From positions 119,257-183,256 of the forward strand of contig DYMK01000002.1 in the NCBI GenBank assembly GCA_020721585.1: a DNA stretch of 64,000 bases. The letters are read 5' to 3'. A program made the position numbers and the translations under genes. A model generated the notes under the pieces. That model did no database searches. It was not told the origin of the DNA and saw nothing but the letters and a program-made list of their open reading frames with translations. Source of the stretch: Sulfuricurvum sp. GTDB taxonomy: Bacteria; Campylobacterota; Campylobacteria; Campylobacterales; Sulfurimonadaceae. Position 1 is the first letter of the stretch, and every line of letters starts with the position of its first letter. Positions 27,490 to 38,400 of the stretch are shown here, piece by piece.

Positions 27490-27777
27490 ATGAAACAAGG
27501 CTTTGTATATATCATGACTAACAAGCCACAGGGAAGTTTGTATATTGGTGTGACATCTGATATTGTCAAAAGAGTGTATGAACATAAAAATGGTTTTTTA
27601 GAAGGGTTTACGGAAAAATATCATCTTAAAAATTTGGTTTATTTTGAAATTTTTGATGATATAGAAGAGGCAATTAAAAGAGAAAAGCAGTTGAAAAATT
27701 GGCATAGAGATTGGAAAATAGAGTTAATAGAAAAACAAAATCAACAGTGGTGTGATTTGTATGAAAGAATTATATGA
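27490..27777 (+). CDS. GIY-YIG nuclease family protein (small)
   Basis: A 95-residue stand-alone GIY-YIG domain of the UPF0213/YhbQ type. It has VYIMTNKPQGSLYIGVTSDI with the paired Tyr, the Arg in KRVYEHK, and the Glu region IEEAIKREKQLKNWHRDWK. Such small proteins are presumed structure-specific nucleases; the cellular role is unsettled. It sits inside the restriction operon between hsdS and hsdR and is bracketed by 70-bp direct repeats, so it looks like an insert and not a subunit of the system. Confidence 0.9.
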   Translation: MKQGFVYIMTNKPQGSLYIGVTSDIVKRVYEHKNGFLEGFTEKYHLKNLVYFEIFDDIEEAIKREKQLKNWHRDWKIELIEKQNQQWCDLYERII

Positions 27778-27866
27778 GATTGCGGATCAAGTCCGCAATG
27801 ACAGAACGCGTCATCCTGAACTTGATTCAGGATTTAAAAAGATTCCGTGTCAAGCACGGAATGACG
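27774..27866. repeat. 70-bp repeat, right of the GIY-YIG gene, plus a third palindrome
   Basis: Second copy of the 27227-27296 repeat, overlapping the last codons of the GIY-YIG gene. It is followed by ATTCCGTG/CACGGAAT at 27843-27864, another palindrome of the same style. Confidence 0.88.
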
Positions 27867-27910
27867 AGAGAGATTAAGTTCGTAATGACAAAGAATGAGG
27901 ATAGCGTAAA

Positions 27911-30241
27911 ATGAATGAAGCCCAAACGAGAGCCGAACTGATAGACCCACAGCTTCGAGCGTGTGGCTGGGGAGTTGTTGAAGGCTCTCGAATCTTGCGC
28001 GAACATCCGATCACGGCGGGTAAAATCCAAACGGGAGGCGGCAGAGCAAAAAAACTCACCGCTGACTATGTCCTCGTGTACAAGGGGATCAAACTTGCGA
28101 TCATCGAAGCCAAACGAAGCGGACTCAGTGTAGGTGAGGGGGTAGCGCAAGCCAAGCAGTACGCCGACAAGCTCAAACTCGAAACTACCTACGCCACCAA
28201 CGGCAAAGAGATTTACCGTATCTGTATGAAAAGCGGTGCAGAGGGGTTAGTCGAGCGTTATCCGACCCCTGAGGAGCTTTGGAATAAAACGTTCTCGGAG
28301 CAAAACGACTGGCGGGAAAAGTTTAGTGGTGTACCGTTTGAAAACGTCGGTGGGACGAAGGGGGCGCGCTACTATCAGGAGATTGCGATCAACAAAACCC
28401 TCGAAGCAGTTGCCAACAACGCACCGCGCATCTTGCTCACTCTTGCTACGGGGACGGGGAAAACCTTTATCGCGTTTCAGATCGCGTGGAAACTTTTTCA
28501 AACCCGTTGGAATCTCAGACGTGATGGGAGCCGACGACCGCGCATTTTATTTTTAGCTGACCGTAACATCTTGGCGAATCAGGCGTTTATTGCCTTTTGC
28601 GCATTTCCCGAAGATGCTCTCGTGCGGATCAGCCCCAAAGAGATCAGCAAAAAAGGGAGTGTCCCGACCAACGGCAGTATCTTTTTTACGATCTTTCAGA
28701 CCTTTATGAGCGGAACGGATAGCGAGGGGAAGGCGGCTCCGTATTTCGGGGAGTATCCGAAAGACTATTTTGACTTTATCATCATCGATGAGTGTCATCG
28801 CGGCGGTGCAAACGATGAGGGGAACTGGAGAGGGATTTTAGAGTATTTTTCCCCTGCGGTTCAGCTGGGACTCACCGCCACCCCAAAACGTAAAGACAAC
28901 GTCGACACGTACCGCTATTTCGGCGAACCCGTCTCTATCTACTCCCTCAAAGAGGGGATCAACGACGGTTTCCTCACCCCTTTTAAAGTCAAACGGATCA
29001 AAACGACCCTTGATGACTACCTCTACACGAGCGACGACACAATCATCGAAGGGGAGATCGAAGAGGGGAAACTCTACACCGAACCCGATTTCAACAAGAT
29101 TATCGAGATAACCGCGCGGGAAGCCAAGCGCATTGCGATATACATGGAGGAAGCCAAGCAAAACGAAAAAGCGATTATTTTTTGTGCCACCCAAGATCAC
29201 GCAGCGGCGGTTCGCGATCTGGTCAATCAGATGAAAAAGAGCAAAGAACCCAACTACTGCGTCCGCGTCACCGCCAATGACGGAGCCATCGGCGAGCAAT
29301 TTTTACGGGAGTTTCAAGACAACGAGAAAATGATCCCCACCATCTTGACCACCTCCCAAAAACTCTCCACGGGGGTCGATGCACGCAATATCCGTAATAT
29401 CGTTTTGATGCGCCCCGTCAACTCGATGATCGAGTTCAAACAGATCGTGGGACGGGGTACGCGGCTGTTCGAGGGGAAAGCGTTTTTTACGATCTATGAT
29501 TTCGTCGATGCGTATCACCATTTCGCCGATCCAGAATGGGACGGTGAACCGTTGGAACCCGCTTGTCCTTCTGAGCTTGACTCAGAACCTAAAAAGATTG
29601 CGGATCAAGTCCGCAATGACGTAGACGGTGGTGAGGGCGAAGCAGGTGAGAGACGCACAAAAATCAAAATTAAACTGCGCGATGGCAAAGAGCGGGAGAT
29701 AGATTTTATAATCGCTACGTCATTTTGGGGTGCAGAAGGGAAAATAATATCGTCAGATGAATTTTTACAAAATCTCTTTGGAGAATTGCCCAACTTTTTA
29801 AACAGTGAAGCAGAACTTAGGGAGATTTGGAGCAGTCCTATCACACGCGCCATTTTACTGGATAAGTTGGAGGAAGCAGGTTTTGGCAAGGCTAATTTGA
29901 CACTGTTGCAAAAGGCGATCCATGCCGAAAAAAGTGATTTGTTTGACGTTTTGGAGTTTGTCTTAAATCGTGATACTAAACCTATTTCAAGAGAGTCCAG
30001 AGTAATGGAAGCGCACGCAACGATCTTTGAACGTCTCAATGAAAAGGAAAAAGAGTTTATCGATTTTGTCCTCAGCAAATACATCGAGACGGGGGTAGAT
30101 GAATTAGACCAAGAGAAACTGCCGATTCTCCTCACGAACAAATATCACTCCTTGCAAGATGCGCAAGAGGTGTTAGGCGAAGTCGCAACCATCAGCTCAC
30201 TGTTTATCGCATTTCAACGCTCTTTGTATCAGCTAACCTAA
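27911..30241 (+). CDS. hsdR: Type I restriction endonuclease subunit R
   Basis: DNA-translocating ATPase and nuclease of the type I system, 776 residues. An N-terminal PD-(D/E)xK nuclease is visible as ADYVLVYKGIKLAIIEAKR near 51-69. Helicase domain 1 has LATGTGKT near 180, IIDECHRGG and GLTATPKR; domain 2 has CATQDHAAAVRDL and IVGRGTRL. The C-terminal helical region should contact HsdM/HsdS. About residues 552-572 (SELDSEPKKIADQVRNDV) come from two dispersed palindromes inserted in frame at 29563-29623, located between the helicase core and the C-terminal region. No frame break results, so the enzyme may still work. Confidence 0.93.
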   Translation: MNEAQTRAELIDPQLRACGWGVVEGSRILREHPITAGKIQTGGGRAKKLTADYVLVYKGIKLAIIEAKRSGLSVGEGVAQAKQYADKLKLETTYATNGKEIYRICMKSGAEGLVERYPTPEELWNKTFSEQNDWREKFSGVPFENVGGTKGARYYQEIAINKTLEAVANNAPRILLTLATGTGKTFIAFQIAWKLFQTRWNLRRDGSRRPRILFLADRNILANQAFIAFCAFPEDALVRISPKEISKKGSVPTNGSIFFTIFQTFMSGTDSEGKAAPYFGEYPKDYFDFIIIDECHRGGANDEGNWRGILEYFSPAVQLGLTATPKRKDNVDTYRYFGEPVSIYSLKEGINDGFLTPFKVKRIKTTLDDYLYTSDDTIIEGEIEEGKLYTEPDFNKIIEITAREAKRIAIYMEEAKQNEKAIIFCATQDHAAAVRDLVNQMKKSKEPNYCVRVTANDGAIGEQFLREFQDNEKMIPTILTTSQKLSTGVDARNIRNIVLMRPVNSMIEFKQIVGRGTRLFEGKAFFTIYDFVDAYHHFADPEWDGEPLEPACPSELDSEPKKIADQVRNDVDGGEGEAGERRTKIKIKLRDGKEREIDFIIATSFWGAEGKIISSDEFLQNLFGELPNFLNSEAELREIWSSPITRAILLDKLEEAGFGKANLTLLQKAIHAEKSDLFDVLEFVLNRDTKPISRESRVMEAHATIFERLNEKEKEFIDFVLSKYIETGVDELDQEKLPILLTNKYHSLQDAQEVLGEVATISSLFIAFQRSLYQLT
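29563..29623. repeat. Dispersed palindromes inside hsdR, in frame
   Basis: TTCTGAGCTTGACTCAGAA and ATTGCGGATCAAGTCCGCAAT occur within the coding sequence; the second is identical to the palindrome at 27231-27251 and at 27779-27799. They are translated as SELDSEPKKIADQVRND. Confidence 0.88.
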
Positions 30242-30242
30242 A

Positions 30243-30273
30243 AAGAGGGTGTGTATTACCCAAACACCTTTTT
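30243..30273. terminator. Shared terminator between hsdR and the PAS gene
   Basis: A ten-pair stem (30243-30252 with 30264-30273, two G-U pairs, core GGTGT/ACACC), flanked by A and T runs so that it can act for both converging genes. The PAS gene's stop codon lies in the loop. Confidence 0.4.
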
Positions 30274-30819
30274 CATCGCGGTAAAAAAAACTTTGAAAAT
30301 TCCGCGATTACCGACGAGTTTATCAATGTATTCATCGTACGAAAGCCCTTTGTCTTCGAGCATTCCGATAAAATAGTTGCGTGATCCCTCAATGCCGGAC
30401 TCTTTTTCAATCTCGACAAGTTTCATATAGACGTTTTCGATTTCGGCGATGGCATCTTTGGGGGCTGCTTTTCTAAAGGCGGTGTACCCTGTGATTTGAT
30501 GGTTGAGTTTGTCCCGCTTGGACTCAAACTCTGTCACGACCCAATAAAAGCTCCCATCTTTTGCCATGTTTTTTACAATTGCCATGATCGAACCGCCGAT
30601 TTGGATCCGATCCCACATCAGTTTAAAAATCACTTTGGGCATATCGGGATGGCGAATGATGTTGTGAGGTTTGCCTACCAATTCGGACTCTTTGTATCCA
30701 GAAATCTCAACAAAATAGTCATTTCCATAGGTAATAATCCCTTTGGCATCCGTTTTACTGACAATATAACGTTTAGGATCAAGAAGGATTTCATGATCCG
30801 TCGGGATTGGGTGTTCCAT
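30256..30819 (-). CDS. PAS domain protein, CetB/Aer-like
   Basis: A 187-residue soluble protein. The PAS domain covers about 15-120: ILLDPKRYIVSKTDAKGIIT, GNDYFVEISGYKESELVGK, NIIRHPDMP and a FYWVVTEFE strand with Trp as in FAD-binding Aer PAS domains. There is no receiver, kinase or methyl-accepting domain. In Campylobacter the similar CetB works with a separate membrane signalling protein in energy taxis; here no partner is adjacent. The C-terminal 65 residues are helical. An AAAGG ribosome site precedes the ATG. Confidence 0.85.
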   Translation of the reverse strand: MEHPIPTDHEILLDPKRYIVSKTDAKGIITYGNDYFVEISGYKESELVGKPHNIIRHPDMPKVIFKLMWDRIQIGGSIMAIVKNMAKDGSFYWVVTEFESKRDKLNHQITGYTAFRKAAPKDAIAEIENVYMKLVEIEKESGIEGSRNYFIGMLEDKGLSYDEYIDKLVGNRGIFKVFFTAMKKVFG

Positions 30820-31040
30820 GCGTTTAACCTTTAAGTAGCGTAAATATAGTGGGTGCGCTATGTATTTATTCTAGCACAAGTCACGTAGAAAATTGAAAAA
30901 AATTAGCAGATAAATAAAGGAGATAATTTTTCCCTTACATTCCTTCTGTGAAACCAAAAAAAGTAACTGAATCCGAAGCATCAAAAAAGTCCTCTTAATT
31001 GCTCATACGTAGTCTTATCCATTATTAACCATTATTGCGG

Positions 31041-31046
31041 TAAAAT
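31041..31046 (+). promoter_or_regulatory. -10-like box before fabZ
   Basis: TAAAAT 33 bases before the fabZ ATG, at the end of a 259-base spacer with no convincing gene. It is the likely promoter of the fabZ-lpxA-clpX-mreBC cluster. Confidence 0.35.
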
Positions 31047-31078
31047 GGGGCGATTTTTTACCCAAGGTGTTTATAACT

Positions 31079-31522
31079 ATGTTAGATGTGATTCAAATTC
31101 AAAAAATTTTACCGCACCGTTTTCCCTTTCTTCTCGTTGATCGTGTTACGCAGATCACCCCCAATGAATCGCTCATTGGGTACAAAAACGTCACCATTGG
31201 CGAACACATTTTTGAGGGTCATTTTCCCGGACATCCCATCTATCCGGGTGTGATGATTTTGGAAGGGATGGCGCAAGCAGGGGGAATTTTAGCGTTCCAA
31301 AGTATGGACATGACCGAAGAAGAGGCTGCTCGTAAAGTGGTCTATTTTATGAGTATTGATGGGGCGAAATTTCGCGCACCTGTCCGTCCGGGGGATCGTT
31401 TAGAATACCGTATGAGCGTGGTTAAGCACAAAGGGGCGATTTGGGTCTTATCGGGAAAAGCGTATGTGGATGGCGTGCTGGTCTCTGAAGCCGAACTTAA
31501 AGCCATGATCGTTGATAAGTAA
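31079..31522 (+). CDS. fabZ: (3R)-hydroxyacyl-ACP dehydratase
   Basis: Dehydrates hydroxyacyl-ACP in fatty-acid elongation. The 147-residue hot-dog protein has [12 protein letters not shown] at the N-terminus and the catalytic His in [18 protein letters not shown], with the paired Glu in EGMAQAGG. The ATG at 31079 is preferred over an upstream GTG because AAGG lies at the right distance. It opens the cluster with lpxA, which consumes the same hydroxyacyl-ACP pool for lipid A. Confidence 0.96.
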   Translation: MLDVIQIQKILPHRFPFLLVDRVTQITPNESLIGYKNVTIGEHIFEGHFPGHPIYPGVMILEGMAQAGGILAFQSMDMTEEEAARKVVYFMSIDGAKFRAPVRPGDRLEYRMSVVKHKGAIWVLSGKAYVDGVLVSEAELKAMIVDK

Positions 31523-31526
31523 AGTG

Positions 31527-32312
31527 ATGCGTACCATATCCCCATTAGCGTTTATCGAAGAGGGGGCGATCATCGGTAAAGAGGTCGAAATTGGCCCTTT
31601 TTGTTTTATCTCTTCGCGTGCCACCATCGGTAAAGGGACGAAAATTGCCGCTAGCGCGTGCATCTATGGTCATACAACCATCGGTGAGTACAACACCATC
31701 TTTTCCCATGCCGTATTGGGTTCCATCCCTCAGGATCTTAAATACGCGGGAGAAGAGGTGGAGTTGATCATCGGTGATCACAATACCATCCGTGAATTTA
31801 CCCTCTTTAATCCCGGAACCGCGGGGGGCGGAGGAAAAACCATTATAGGTGACCATAATTTATTTATGGGGTATGTCCATTTGGGGCATGATGTGATCAT
31901 CGGTAGCCACTGTATCCTTGCCAATGCTGCCACCTTAGCGGGTCATGTGGAGATGGGTGATTATGCGGTAGTAGGGGGGATGACTCCCATTCACCAATTC
32001 GTTAAAATCGGTGATTTTGCCATGATCGCAGGAGCGTCTGCCCTCTCTCAAGATGTACCGCCGTATTGTCTGGTGGAGGGAAATCGTGCCGTATTGCGAG
32101 GTCTTAACCTCAATGGTCTTCGTCGCCATCTACCACGCAGTGACATCGATGCCCTTCGTGCTGCTTACAGAGAGTTATTTGAATCGGGTAAACCGCTTCA
32201 AGAGAGTGCTGCAACCCTTGCAAGCACTACATCAAGTGAGTATGTCCAAAAAATGTGTACGTTTATTATGAATACCAAACGGGGTATCCCCTTTGAAAGG
32301 AAAGAGTCATGA
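31527..32312 (+). CDS. lpxA: UDP-N-acetylglucosamine acyltransferase
   Basis: First step of lipid A synthesis. The 261-residue protein is a left-handed beta helix made of hexapeptides (for example [26 protein letters not shown]), with the catalytic His in [13 protein letters not shown] and a helical C-terminal part ([19 protein letters not shown]). The ATG at 31527 lies four bases after the fabZ stop; a TTG at 31512 would overlap fabZ. It is coupled to clpX by an ATGA overlap. Confidence 0.96.
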   Translation: MRTISPLAFIEEGAIIGKEVEIGPFCFISSRATIGKGTKIAASACIYGHTTIGEYNTIFSHAVLGSIPQDLKYAGEEVELIIGDHNTIREFTLFNPGTAGGGGKTIIGDHNLFMGYVHLGHDVIIGSHCILANAATLAGHVEMGDYAVVGGMTPIHQFVKIGDFAMIAGASALSQDVPPYCLVEGNRAVLRGLNLNGLRRHLPRSDIDALRAAYRELFESGKPLQESAATLASTTSSEYVQKMCTFIMNTKRGIPFERKES

Positions 32313-33541
32313 CCCATCGCCATTGCAGTTTTTGTAACGCAATCGAAAACGAACACAATCCCCTCATCGCAGGAAATCGTGTCTATATCTGTAAAAATTG
32401 TGTCTTTTCCGCCTACAAACTGATGTTTGGAGAAAATGCAAGCGAGCATCAAGCGCCCAAAGACCATTTAGCGACCCAATTGTTAACCCCCAAAGAACTC
32501 AATACTTTTTTAAGCCAATACATCATTGGGCAAGAGCGTGCGCGTAAACTCCTTTCGGTTGCGGTTTATAACCATTACAAACGGATTTTTAAACATCTCA
32601 ATGTCGACGATGATACCGAGATTGCCAAATCCAATGTTTTGCTCATTGGTCCAACGGGGAGTGGAAAAACGTTGATGGCACAAACCATTGCCAAAGTCCT
32701 TAATGTCCCCATCGCCATTGCCGATGCGACCAGTCTGACCGAAGCGGGTTATGTGGGGGAAGATGTTGAAAATATTTTGACCAAACTCCTTCAAGCTGCC
32801 GATGGGGATATTGAACGGGCGCAACAGGGGATCGTCTTTATCGATGAGATTGATAAAATTTCCCGTATGTCGGAAAACCGCTCCATTACCCGTGATGTCT
32901 CCGGTGAGGGAGTTCAACAAGCGTTGCTCAAAATCATCGAAGGGGCAATTGTCAATATCCCCCCCAAAGGGGGACGTAAGCACCCTAACCAAGATTTTAT
33001 CCAAATTGATACTTCCGGTATTCTCTTCATCTGTGGCGGAGCGTTCGATGGCTTAGGTCAGATTTTAGAACGGAAAAAAGGGAACAATATCATGGGCTTT
33101 GGTCATGATAAACGCAGTACCACCGACATCGATGAGAGCTTTGACAATGTCGAACCCGATGATTTGGTAAGCTATGGATTGATCCCTGAGCTTATCGGGA
33201 GGCTCCCTATTATCGCCTCTTTGAATAAAATCACCCAAGAGGAGATGGTTCGTATCCTCACTGAACCCAAAAACGCTTTGGTCAAACAATACACCAAACT
33301 TTTTGCCATCGACAATGTTGAACTCACCTTTGACGAAGATGCCCTTAGTGCCATCGCCCAAAAAGCGTTGAAACGTAAAACAGGAGCCAGAGGACTCCGG
33401 GCTATTTTGGAAGAGATCATGGGTGACATCATGTATGAACTTCCCGAATACAGCGATCACAAAGTTGTTATCACCCACGACGTAGTGGATGCAGGGGCTA
33501 TCCCTGTTTACCTTAAAAAATTATCTAAAAAAAGCGCATAG
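32309..33541 (+). CDS. clpX: ATP-dependent protease ATP-binding subunit ClpX
   Basis: AAA+ unfoldase that feeds tagged proteins to ClpP. The 410-residue protein has an N-terminal zinc domain (CSFC about 7-10 and CKNC about 30-33), Walker A GPTGSGKT near 115, pore loop AGYVGEDVE, Walker [11 protein letters not shown], and RSGRxx-like sensor [11 protein letters not shown]. It starts inside the lpxA stop. Confidence 0.97.
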   Translation: MTHRHCSFCNAIENEHNPLIAGNRVYICKNCVFSAYKLMFGENASEHQAPKDHLATQLLTPKELNTFLSQYIIGQERARKLLSVAVYNHYKRIFKHLNVDDDTEIAKSNVLLIGPTGSGKTLMAQTIAKVLNVPIAIADATSLTEAGYVGEDVENILTKLLQAADGDIERAQQGIVFIDEIDKISRMSENRSITRDVSGEGVQQALLKIIEGAIVNIPPKGGRKHPNQDFIQIDTSGILFICGGAFDGLGQILERKKGNNIMGFGHDKRSTTDIDESFDNVEPDDLVSYGLIPELIGRLPIIASLNKITQEEMVRILTEPKNALVKQYTKLFAIDNVELTFDEDALSAIAQKALKRKTGARGLRAILEEIMGDIMYELPEYSDHKVVITHDVVDAGAIPVYLKKLSKKSA

Positions 33542-33550
33542 GAGAGTATC

Positions 33551-34588
33551 ATGCTATTTAACAAACTCATCGGTCTTTTTTCCAGTGACCTTTCCATTGA
33601 TTTGGGAACCGCTAATACCATCGTTATTGTCAAAGGGAGAGGCATTGTCATCAATGAACCTTCCGTTGTTGCGGTCAAAATCGAGCGCAATGGGCAACAA
33701 AAAGTACTTGCCGTCGGGCGAGAAGCCAAAGAGATGGTAGGCAAAACCCCCGGTAACATTAAAGCCATTCGCCCTATGCGCGATGGGGTAATCGCCGATT
33801 TTGATATGACCGAAAAAATGATTCGTCGTTTTATCGAAAAAGCCCATGGGCGACAAAACCTTATCAGTCCCCGTATCATCATCTGTATCCCGTATGGTTT
33901 GACCCAAGTGGAGCGTAAAGCGGTACGTGAATCGGCGATGAGTGCGGGTGCGCGGGAAGTGTATCTTATCGATGAACCTATGGCAGCAGCCATTGGGGCG
34001 GGAATTGATATTCGTGAACCCAAAGGGAATATTATTGTTGACATCGGAGGGGGTACCACCGAAATCGGCGTTATCTCTTTGGGCGGCTTAGTATTGTGCC
34101 GTTCGATCCGTGTTGCGGGAGATAAAATTGACCGTGCCATCATGGATTACGTCAAACGTAAATACAACCTTCTCATCGGTGAGCGTATTGCTGAAGACAT
34201 CAAAATCAATATCGGTACTGCAACTCCCTTGCCTCAAGAACTTACTATGATTATCAATGGTCGTGATCAGATTGAGGGGCTATTAACCTCCCTTGAACTC
34301 ACCAGCGAAGATGCACGCGAAGCGATGCGTGAACCGCTTAAGGAGATTCTTGATGCCCTATTAGAAGTGCTTGAAAATATGCCACCGGATTTAGCAGGTG
34401 ATATTGTAAACAATGGCGTTATCCTCACAGGCGGAGGAGCTTTGATCCGTCAATTGGATAAATACCTCTCTGAAAGTGTTAAAATCCCTGTTTATGTCGC
34501 AGACGAGCCCCTTTTGTGTGTAGCACGTGGTACAGGACGAGCCTTAGAAGAGATCGACGAGCTGCACGAACTTTTCGATAATGAATAA
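33551..34588 (+). CDS. mreB: Rod-shape-determining actin homologue MreB
   Basis: Cytoskeletal ATPase that guides lateral wall synthesis, so the cells are expected to be rod or curved rod shaped. The 345-residue protein has the phosphate loops DLSIDLGTANTIV and VDIGGGTTEIGV, the adenosine region GGGALIRQLD, and an N-terminal amphipathic MLFNKLIGLFSSD for membrane contact. GGAG precedes the ATG. It overlaps mreC by 8 bases. Confidence 0.97.
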   Translation: MLFNKLIGLFSSDLSIDLGTANTIVIVKGRGIVINEPSVVAVKIERNGQQKVLAVGREAKEMVGKTPGNIKAIRPMRDGVIADFDMTEKMIRRFIEKAHGRQNLISPRIIICIPYGLTQVERKAVRESAMSAGAREVYLIDEPMAAAIGAGIDIREPKGNIIVDIGGGTTEIGVISLGGLVLCRSIRVAGDKIDRAIMDYVKRKYNLLIGERIAEDIKINIGTATPLPQELTMIINGRDQIEGLLTSLELTSEDAREAMREPLKEILDALLEVLENMPPDLAGDIVNNGVILTGGGALIRQLDKYLSESVKIPVYVADEPLLCVARGTGRALEEIDELHELFDNE

Positions 34589-35342
34589 ATACCGTATTTC
34601 TTTACTCTTTTTTCTTGTAGTATCCGTAAGTGGGGCGATTTACTTAAGCCCTTTCTTACAAACCCCCTTTGCGTATCTTTCCCGAAGCATCCAAGTGGGC
34701 TATCTCAATCAGATTCAAGGGTTTCACAATACCCTTTCGCACCATTTGGATCAAGAACAAACCATTATCGCTTTACAAAAACAAAATCGTTACTACGAAA
34801 GAAAGCTTCTTACGCTGCATCAAATGGGACGGGATTACCAAAATCTCCTCAAATTAGAACACAGCAATCTACAAATCCTCTCCTTGGTTGAATTGGTGCG
34901 TGCTATCGCCTACGTTCGGATGGGAGATCCCAATAGACTGTGGATAGAGATGCCCCATTTTGATCCTTCGCGCGTTTATGGTCTCCTTTACCGTGGCTAT
35001 GTTGCAGGAATTCTGGTGGCTAAAAACGATGCCCCCATGGCATTGCTCAATGGCGATGTGAAAAGTTCGTATGCGGTCTCCATTGGAAGTTCCCAAGCCC
35101 CAGGGATTGTACGAGGCAATAATGAACGTCGTTTAATGGTTGAATTTATCCCGACATGGATCCCCATTGCAGTGGGAGATGAAGTGGTCACCTCAGGATT
35201 GGATCGCATTTTTTTCTCAGGACTCAAAGTGGGGAAGGTTGTCTCCATTTCCAGAGCCAGTGGGTATCAAAGTGCCATTGTTGAACCCTATTTTTACGCT
35301 AAAAACCCCACCTATTTTCACGTGATTACCCAAGTTAGATAA
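34581..35342 (+). CDS. mreC: Rod-shape-determining protein MreC
   Basis: Inner-membrane protein with a periplasmic domain that links MreB to the wall synthases. The 253-residue protein has one N-terminal helix (LLFFLVVSVSGAIYL), a coiled-coil near 55-90 (HHLDQEQTIIALQKQNRYYE) and beta domains with VRGNNERRLMVEFIP and GDEVVTSGLDRIF. mreD does not follow; carB comes next with its own promoter. Confidence 0.94.
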   Translation: MNKYRISLLFFLVVSVSGAIYLSPFLQTPFAYLSRSIQVGYLNQIQGFHNTLSHHLDQEQTIIALQKQNRYYERKLLTLHQMGRDYQNLLKLEHSNLQILSLVELVRAIAYVRMGDPNRLWIEMPHFDPSRVYGLLYRGYVAGILVAKNDAPMALLNGDVKSSYAVSIGSSQAPGIVRGNNERRLMVEFIPTWIPIAVGDEVVTSGLDRIFFSGLKVGKVVSISRASGYQSAIVEPYFYAKNPTYFHVITQVR

Positions 35343-35365
35343 TCGGTTTTTAAGTGCTTTCTCCC

Positions 35366-35371
35366 TATAAT
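35366..35371 (+). promoter_or_regulatory. -10 box of carB
   Basis: Perfect TATAAT 30 bases before the carB ATG, just after the mreC stop. Confidence 0.45.
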
Positions 35372-35400
35372 TGGGAAATTTTTCTGACAAAAGGGACAGC

Positions 35401-38400
35401 ATGCCAAAACGCGACGACATTAAAACGATACTTCTTATTGGATCAGGTCCAATCGTCATCGGTCAAGCGTGTGAATTTGACTACTCTGGAACGCAAGCCG
35501 TTAAAACGCTCAAAGAGCTAGGGTACCGTGTGGTTCTTATCAACTCCAATCCCGCCACCATTATGACTGATCCTGAATTTGCCGATCGCACCTATATCGA
35601 ACCGATTAAACCTGAAATTATTGCTCAAATCATTAAAGACGAAAAGGTTGATGCCATCCTCCCCACCATGGGGGGACAAACTGCCCTTAATGCAGCAATG
35701 CTGATGCACGAACAAGGGCTATTAGAGGGGATCGAATTTCTCGGTGCCAATCCCAGTGCCATCAAAAAAGGGGAAGACCGCCAAGCCTTTAAAGAGTGTA
35801 TGGTTAAAATTGGGATGGATCTCCCCATTTCACGCTACGCCTACAACATGGATGAAGCAATGGGAGCTGCCGAAGCGATTGGCTTTCCCATCATCATCCG
35901 CGCTTCTTATACCCTTGCGGGGGGAGGCAGTGGTGTTGCTTACAATATCGATGAGTTTAAACACCTCGCGCAACGCGGTTTGGATGAATCCCCCATTACT
36001 GAAATTTTGATCGAAGAATCCCTTCTTGGTTGGAAAGAGTACGAGATGGAGGTTATTCGTGACCGTAACGATAACTGTATCATTGTCTGTTCCATCGAAA
36101 ACTTTGATCCTATGGGAGTCCATACGGGAGATTCCATCACCGTTGCCCCTGCTTTGACGTTAACGGACAAAGAGTACCAACGGATGCGGGATGCCTCCTT
36201 TGCGATCTTGCGTGAAATTGGGGTCGATACGGGGGGATCAAATGTCCAGTTTTCCGTTGATCCTCAAACCGGTCGTATGATCGTTATTGAGATGAACCCT
36301 CGTGTTTCTCGCTCCTCTGCACTTGCCTCCAAAGCGACTGGTTACCCCATTGCCAAGGTAGCCACGTTGCTTGCCGTTGGGTTCACTCTGGATGAGATCA
36401 CCAATGACATCACCGGAACGCCTGCTGCGTTTGAGCCGGTCATCGACTATATTGTGACCAAAGTTCCCCGTTTTACCTTTGAAAAATTCCCCGAAGCCGA
36501 ATCGACCCTTACCACGAGCATGAAATCAGTGGGTGAAGCGATGGCAATTGGACGAACGTTCAAAGAATCGGTTCAAAAAGCTCTTTGCTCTTTGGAAACA
36601 GGTCTTTGCGGTTTTGACCCCATCGGAGGGGATTTAGAGTTTGTTAAACACGAAATTCGTCGCCCCAATGCTGAACGTATCCTCTACGTAGGTCAGGGTT
36701 TTCGTATGGGACTTTCCAAAGAGGAAATTTTTGAACTCTCTAAAATTGATCCGTGGTTTTTGACCCAAATTGAAGAAATTATTGCCCAAGAGCCCCTTGT
36801 CACAACTGCGACATTGAGCAATGAAGGGCAACTTCGTCGACTGAAAACCGAAGGTTTTTCGGATAAAAACATCGCCCGTCTTATCACCCAAAATGGGGGA
36901 AGTACCAAGGAAAATGATGTCTATGATGCGCGTAAAGCATTGGGAATTTCCCTTGAATACAATGAAGTCGATACCTGTGCGGCAGAATTTGGTTCGTTAA
37001 CCCCGTATCTTTATTCTACCACCAATATCACCTCGCTAGGGGTACAAGAAGCCCGGATCAGTGATAAGAAAAAAGTGATGATTCTTGGTGGTGGGCCAAA
37101 CCGCATTGGTCAGGGGATTGAGTTTGATTATTGTTGTGTCCATGCCTCATTTGCCCTTAAAGAGATGGGGATTGAGACCATTATGGTGAACTGTAATCCT
37201 GAAACGGTCTCAACCGACTACGATACGTCAGATGTTCTCTATTTTGAACCCATTGATTTTGAACACGTTCGTGCCATTGTCGAAGCAGAACAACCGGATG
37301 GAATTATTGTCCATTTTGGGGGACAAACCCCCCTTAAATTGGCGAATGGACTTCACGCAATTGGGGCTAAAATCGCAGGAACCTCTGCAGAAGTGATTGA
37401 TTTGGCAGAAAATCGCGAAAAGTTCTCCGCATTTGTCATAGAACAAGGGCTTAAACAACCTAAAAATGGTCTTTCGATGACCAAAGAGGGTGCCTTTGAA
37501 ATCGCAAATAAACTGGGTTATCCCGTCCTTGTGCGTCCTTCTTACGTTTTAGGGGGACGTGCTATGCGTATCGTTTACAATGACGATGAGCTTCGTACCT
37601 ATATGGATGTTGCCGTATCGGTCAGCAATGACTCCCCCGTATTGGTTGATAAATTTTTGGATCAAGCAGTTGAATTGGATGTGGATGCCATTTGTGATGG
37701 GACAGAGGTCTATATTGGTTCCGTGATGCAACACATCGAAGAAGCAGGAATTCACTCCGGTGATAGTGCGTGTTCCCTCCCTCCGGTCAGTCTCAGTGCC
37801 CAATTGCAAGCCCAAGTGGAACAACAAACCAAAAAAATCGCTTTGGGTCTTGGGGTGATTGGTCTTTTGAATATTCAATACGCCATTTATCAAAACGAAG
37901 TTTATTTGATCGAGGTTAATCCCCGTGCTTCGCGTACCGTACCGTTTGTCTCCAAAGCAACGGGTATGCCTTTAGCCAAAGTCGCCACCCGTGTAATGTT
38001 GGGGGACAGTTTACGCAATGCACTGGCATTTTACGACAACTACAATGTGGTTATGGAAGAAGATGGTCTTCTCAAGCCCCGTCTTAAAGGTCACGTTGCC
38101 ATTAAAGAGGCTGTTTTCCCTTTCAATAAACTCTACGGTGCCGATTTGGTTCTCTCTCCTGAGATGAAATCAACGGGTGAAGTGATGGGCATTAGCTCCA
38201 ATTTTGGGGTCAGTTTTGCCAAAAGTCAATTGGCTGCTGGAAATAAAATTCCTACTTCAGGGACGTGTTTCCTCTCCTTTATCGAAAACGACAAACTTCA
38301 TGCAGCGGAAATCGCCCAAGGTCTCCATACCCAAGGGTTTAAACTTTTGGCTACCCGTGGTACCCAAAAAGCGATTGAAGCCGCGGGGATCCCTTGTGAA

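Noticed and set aside
30948..30998. 16-codon ORF starting GTG in the spacer before fabZ
   Set aside because: Too short, poorly placed ribosome site and no recognisable features.
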